Of a stretch of 49,705 nt of DNA, positions 46,637-49,705 are shown one piece after another (the first letter of the stretch is position 1; each line of letters starts with the position of its first letter). Below the pieces are notes generated by a model. That model did not search any database, was not told the origin of the DNA, and worked only from the letters and a program-made list of their open reading frames with translations. This DNA comes from an uncultured Lachnotalea sp. (GTDB taxonomy: Bacteria > Bacillota > Clostridia > Lachnospirales > Lachnospiraceae). The position numbers and the translations under genes are program-made. The stretch covers positions 1 through 49,705 of the forward strand of contig CAMSZT010000024.1 in the NCBI GenBank assembly GCA_947066815.1. The letters are read 5' to 3'.

Positions 46637-46960
46637 ATGCTTGGATTTGTGATCTGGATGCTTGCGGGCACAGGCTTTGTTGTCTTTGGGATTTATGCGG
46701 CTTTTTCCAGGCGGACCATGCCCTTCGGGTTCTGGGCCAATGCGAAGGTGTTCGAGGTGACGGACGTGAAAGGGTACAACCGGGCGGTCGGGATCCTGTG
46801 GTGCGTGTTCGGCGTATGTTTTGCCCTGCTGGGACTTCCTCTTTTGCCGGGACAGAATTCGGCCTGGGTGCTCTTCTCGGTCCTGGGTGCCATGGCGGAG
46901 GCGATCGCGGCGATGGCGGTTTATACGGTGGGGATCGAGGGGAAATACCGAAAAAGATGA
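46637..46960 (+). CDS. Small three-helix membrane protein
   Basis: A 107-aa protein with three hydrophobic segments (about residues 2-24, 48-68 and 76-97) and a conserved-looking middle loop MPFGFWANAKVFEVTDVKGYNRAVG. This resembles small DUF3784/SdpI-like membrane families, but I cannot assign it firmly. AAAGGAGG precedes the start by eight bases. It is the last gene of the PadR operon. Confidence 0.65.
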   Translation: MLGFVIWMLAGTGFVVFGIYAAFSRRTMPFGFWANAKVFEVTDVKGYNRAVGILWCVFGVCFALLGLPLLPGQNSAWVLFSVLGAMAEAIAAMAVYTVGIEGKYRKR

Positions 46961-47024
46961 AGCATGCTTTACATTTCGGCGGATTTCTTGTAAAATACAA
47001 GCGAAATCTATCACGTATACAAAA

Positions 47025-47091
47025 ATAGGTGATTGCGAAACTCGAAAGCTTGTCGAATATTCCTGCAATTTTATGTTTCGCAATCGCCTAT
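47025..47091. repeat. Palindromic hairpin element with 17-bp arms
   Basis: ATAGGTGATTGCGAAAC (47025-47041) and GTTTCGCAATCGCCTAT (47075-47091) are inverse copies with one mismatch. CGTATA before and TATACG after extend the symmetry if five bases on the left are skipped. The 33-base interior resembles 14490-14508. It lies in the leader of the isochorismatase-like gene; the rest of the 46961-47121 gap is empty. Confidence 0.75.
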
Positions 47092-47121
47092 ATACGAAAA
47101 AAATGCAAGGAGGAAACAGCC

Positions 47122-47649
47122 GTGCAGGATCTTTTGATCGTTGTGGATATGCAGAATGATTTTATCACCGGTGCGCTGGGGACGGCGGAGGCGGTGAGGA
47201 TCGTGCCGAGGGCGGCAGAGCTCGTCCGGGAGTTTGAGGGGCGGGTGCTTTTTACCAGGGACACCCACGGGGAAGACTATCTGGAGACGCAGGAGGGGAG
47301 AAAGCTCCCGGTGCCCCACTGCATCAAAGGGACCGACGGGTGGCAGATCTGTCCGGAGCTGGCGCCTTTCTGCGGGGGCGTGCCCATCGACAAGAGGACC
47401 TTCGGCTCTTCGGACCTGGGAAGGATCTTGACGGAGCTTGACAGGGAATGTCCCGTGAAGTCCATCACTTTCATCGGGCTCTGCACGGATATCTGTGTGA
47501 TCTCCAACGCGCTCCTGGCGAAGGCGTTCCTGCCGGAGGCGGAGATCATCGTGGATGCGTCTGCCTGCGCAGGAGTGACGCCTGAGAGCCACAGGACGGC
47601 CCTTGCGGCCATGAAGATGTGCCAGATCCGGGTGACCGGGGAAGAATGA
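47122..47649 (+). CDS. Isochorismatase-family cysteine hydrolase (nicotinamidase-like)
   Basis: A 175-aa hydrolase. Catalytic Asp9 in LIVVDMQNDF, a central lysine in VPIDKRTFGSS and nucleophile Cys125 in GLCTDICV form the triad, with the cis-peptide region just before the Cys. The family includes nicotinamidase, and this short form with metal-site residues (DTHGEDY) could deamidate nicotinamide in NAD salvage. The GTG at 47122 follows AAGGAGGAAACAGCC; the frame upstream runs through the palindromic element and is not coding. Confidence 0.88.
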   Translation: MQDLLIVVDMQNDFITGALGTAEAVRIVPRAAELVREFEGRVLFTRDTHGEDYLETQEGRKLPVPHCIKGTDGWQICPELAPFCGGVPIDKRTFGSSDLGRILTELDRECPVKSITFIGLCTDICVISNALLAKAFLPEAEIIVDASACAGVTPESHRTALAAMKMCQIRVTGEE

Positions 47650-47705
47650 CGGAATGACCGGGAGTCCGGCGGCAGGAGCCGCGGCCTGGGGAGAAAGGGA
47701 TTGGA

Positions 47706-49145
47706 ATGATCTACCTGAAATTAAGTGAGGAAAATTTTGAATATGACGTGCGGGGGCTCCTGACCTCCTTTTATCCGGGGGCGGAGATCGTTCTGGGGGA
47801 GAAGGAGGAGCTTCTGCCGGGAGACAGGTGCCTGAGGGTGGATCACGGGAACGGGGAGATCCGGGTACGGCTTCTGACCGGGACGGGGGAGAAGGAGGCT
47901 TTTGCCCCTGCGGATACTTCGGACAGGAAGACGGCGAAATCCGTCCTGAAGCGTCTGGTCTACGGACTTCTCTCGGAGGACACGGGGAAGAAGCTTCCCT
48001 GGGGGACGCTGACGGGCATCCGCCCCACGAAGATCCCCATGGCCATGCTGGAGGAGGGCGCTTCGGAGGAGGCGATCACTTCCTATATGGAAGAGACATA
48101 CCTGACCGGCCGGGAGAAGATCGGCCTCAGCATCGAGATCGCAAAGAGGGAGCGGGAGGTGCTCCGGAACATCGACTATGAGGAAGGCTACAGTCTCTAT
48201 ATCGGGATCCCCTTCTGCCCGACCACCTGCCTGTACTGTTCCTTTACGTCCTATCCGATCTCCAGATGGGCTCCCCGGATGGAAGAATATCTGGCGGCTT
48301 TGTTCCGGGAAATCGATGATGTGAAGCGGGCCTTTGACCACAAAAAGCTGAACGCCGTCTATATCGGAGGCGGCACGCCCACGACCCTTGCGCCGGACCA
48401 GCTGGACCGCCTGCTCACGAAGGTGGAGGAGAGCTTTGATTTTTCTCATTTACAGGAATGGACGGTGGAGGCGGGGCGGCCCGACAGCGTGACGGAGGAG
48501 AAGCTGAGGGTTTTGAAGGCGCATCCGGTTTCCCGGATCTCCATCAATCCTCAGACCATGAAGGCGGAGACCCTGAGGCTCATCGGCAGGAAGCACTCGC
48601 CGGAGCAGATCGAGGAGGCCTATGGGATGGCGAGGGCGGCGGGGCTTGACAACATCAACATGGACCTGATCCTGGGGCTTCCGGAGGAGACCATCGAGGA
48701 CGTCCGCTTTACCATGGAAAAGCTCTACGCCATGGCGCCGGACAGCATCACGGTCCACTCCCTGGCGGTGAAGCGGGCCGCCAGGCTCAATACCATGAAG
48801 GAACTGTACGCCCATCTGAAATTTGAGAACACCGGGGAGATGATGGATCTGACGGCGGACTACTGCCGCAGGCTGGGGCTTGATCCCTATTATCTCTACC
48901 GGCAGAAAAACATGGCGGGGAATTTTGAGAACGTGGGCTACGCAAAGGCCGGCAAAGAAGGGATCTACAATATCCTGATCATGGAGGAGAAACAGACCAT
49001 AGTCGCTCTCGGAGCCGGAAGCATCAGCAAGAGGGTGTACCCGGACGGTCGGATCGAGCGGAGCGAGAATGTGAAAGACGTTTCCCAATATATCGCAAGA
49101 ATCGGGGAAATGATAGAAAGAAAACGTGTATTATTAGAAGATTAA
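47706..49145 (+). CDS. hemZ: Coproporphyrinogen dehydrogenase HemZ (radical SAM)
   Basis: A 479-aa HemN-like radical SAM protein in the HemZ subgroup, which has an extra N-terminal domain (about residues 1-150). The 4Fe-4S motif CPTTCLYC has C171, C175 and C178, followed by AVYIGGGTPTTL and the MDLILGLPEET region. It would oxidatively decarboxylate coproporphyrinogen III anaerobically, though in Clostridia lacking haem synthesis its role is unclear. No other haem genes are in the window. Confidence 0.93.
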   Translation: MIYLKLSEENFEYDVRGLLTSFYPGAEIVLGEKEELLPGDRCLRVDHGNGEIRVRLLTGTGEKEAFAPADTSDRKTAKSVLKRLVYGLLSEDTGKKLPWGTLTGIRPTKIPMAMLEEGASEEAITSYMEETYLTGREKIGLSIEIAKREREVLRNIDYEEGYSLYIGIPFCPTTCLYCSFTSYPISRWAPRMEEYLAALFREIDDVKRAFDHKKLNAVYIGGGTPTTLAPDQLDRLLTKVEESFDFSHLQEWTVEAGRPDSVTEEKLRVLKAHPVSRISINPQTMKAETLRLIGRKHSPEQIEEAYGMARAAGLDNINMDLILGLPEETIEDVRFTMEKLYAMAPDSITVHSLAVKRAARLNTMKELYAHLKFENTGEMMDLTADYCRRLGLDPYYLYRQKNMAGNFENVGYAKAGKEGIYNILIMEEKQTIVALGAGSISKRVYPDGRIERSENVKDVSQYIARIGEMIERKRVLLED

Positions 49146-49148
49146 CAA

Positions 49149-49397
49149 TTCAAAATTCGGAGTAAATTAGAGATTATAAAAACCGAGTGCCATGTTCCGG
49201 TAGATGATGAATTGAGAAAGGATGTGAGCGCTTTGTGTAATCTTTCACAGGGAATTAGGGATAACACTTTAGTAGATGTTATAATGACCATGTATGGGAA
49301 TAATTTTTCGCTTGAACAGATAGCCGTTGCGACAAAAAAAAGCGTAGAGGAAGTTAGTGCTATCATCAAAAAGCGGGAGCCTGTAATGGCATAACCA
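49149..49397 (+). pseudogene. 3' remnant of an Rpn-family nuclease/transposase-like gene
   Basis: Immediately after, and in the same frame as, the hemZ stop the reading continues without a start or ribosome-binding site: LEIIKTECHVPVDDEL, then KDVSALCNLSQGIRDNTL, then FSLEQIAVATKKSVEEV and a TAA. This looks like the C-terminal tail of Rpn-type recombination-promoting nucleases, where CNLSQG motifs are common. The catalytic N-terminal part is missing. It is more AT-rich than hemZ. The assignment is tentative. Confidence 0.55.
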
Positions 49398-49421
49398 CAG
49401 CAACTTAATAACACAAGCAGT

Positions 49422-49468
49422 AAAGCAGTGAATTTGTTTTTGTTAGAGAAAACAATTCGCTGCTTTTT
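49422..49468 (+). terminator. Strong intrinsic terminator after hemZ and the remnant
   Basis: AAAGCAGTGAATT and AATTCGCTGCTTTTT form a long stem extended by GTTTT/AAAAC, with a T5 run. Confidence 0.9.
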
Positions 49469-49482
49469 CTGTTTTCAGGGAG

Positions 49483-49512
49483 AAAGACAGTCAATCCGAT
49501 TGTCTTTTTTTC
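49483..49512 (+). terminator. Second short terminator-like hairpin
   Basis: AAAGACA pairs with TGTCTTT around a partly self-complementary loop (CAATCCGATTG) and is followed by T runs. It lies just before the last gene and may instead be an attenuator for it. Confidence 0.6.
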
Positions 49513-49536
49513 GTGCAAAGAAAGGAAAAACGAATA

Positions 49537-49705
49537 TGGCAGATGCAAAAACAGTAGGGAAAGGAAGAAACAGAGCCGGAAGCGCACAGGAGGAAGCGCA
49601 GGACACTTCTGGACATGATGTCCAGAAGTCGGAGCCGGCATTTGAGGATTTGGAGGATGAGGACGAGATCATTGACCTTGGAGATGAAAAAGACCAGGTG
49701 CTTGC
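49537..49705 (+). CDS. Start of an unidentified acidic protein (cut by window)
   Basis: An ATG after AAAGGAAAAACG opens a frame to the window end, 56 codons: MADAKTVGKGRNRAGSAQEE, then an acidic stretch EDLEDEDEIIDLGDE. No signal peptide or recognisable domain is visible so far. It contains a perfect 25-base palindrome (49605-49629). Identity cannot be given without the rest. Confidence 0.5.

Overview
The window looks like the chromosome of a moderately GC-rich anaerobic Firmicute, most likely a gut Lachnospiraceae (Clostridium cluster XIVa type). Evidence: Gram-positive gene sets and order (uvrC-hprK-murB-whiA-HPr-like-dnaE-pfkA, then relA-MBL-hemZ), strong purine-rich Shine-Dalgarno sites, consensus sigma-A promoters, lipoprotein signal peptides with no outer-membrane genes, and corrinoid/tetrahydrofolate one-carbon enzymes typical of strict anaerobes. 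Species cannot be fixed from the sequence alone.

Layout. 1-9.4 kb: the 3' part of a tRNA-Arg with its terminator, then a minus-strand block (response regulator, membrane sensor kinase, dtd, a DUF1700-like membrane protein), then plus-strand small genes (Asn/Ser/Gln-rich protein, rhodanese), a THUMP RNA methyltransferase, a papain-family lipoprotein, the rdgB-yfcE pair, a decayed SIR2 gene and a CmpB-like membrane protein. 9.4-17.9 kb: a divergent corrinoid methyltransfer locus. The minus operon holds a DUF1638 protein, a corrinoid protein, a GntR/UTRA regulator and a RACo-type corrinoid activator. The plus operon holds an MtgA-like methyltetrahydrofolate methyltransferase, a second corrinoid protein, an MFS transporter and a non-pyrrolysine MttB-family methyltransferase. 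Back-to-back consensus promoters and a perfect 14-bp palindrome lie between them. 18.0-20.9 kb: an OpuC-type quaternary-amine ABC importer. 21.1-26.6 kb: a PucR-type regulator, a second MFS transporter, an unrecognised 413-aa protein and a GcvT-like folate-dependent methyltransferase. 26.8-49.1 kb is mainly housekeeping: DUF1846, pyrG, ftsH, uvrC, hprK, murB, whiA, an HPr-like protein with Glu at the His15 position, dnaE, pfkA, relA, an MBL hydrolase, a PadR-regulated membrane cluster, an isochorismatase-like hydrolase and hemZ. The last 560 bp are AT-richer and hold a decayed 3' gene fragment, two terminators and the start of an unidentified acidic protein.

How the genes work together. The 9.4-20.9 kb part reads as uptake (OpuC-like ABC, MFS) and anaerobic demethylation of a trimethylammonium compound such as glycine betaine, proline betaine or carnitine: MttB-family enzyme to corrinoid protein to tetrahydrofolate, with RACo reactivating oxidised cobalamin. 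The adjacent 22.8-26.6 kb genes suggest a second, corrinoid-independent folate-linked demethylation route. This is the most interesting unexplained part of the window. Substrates are inferred, not shown by the sequence.
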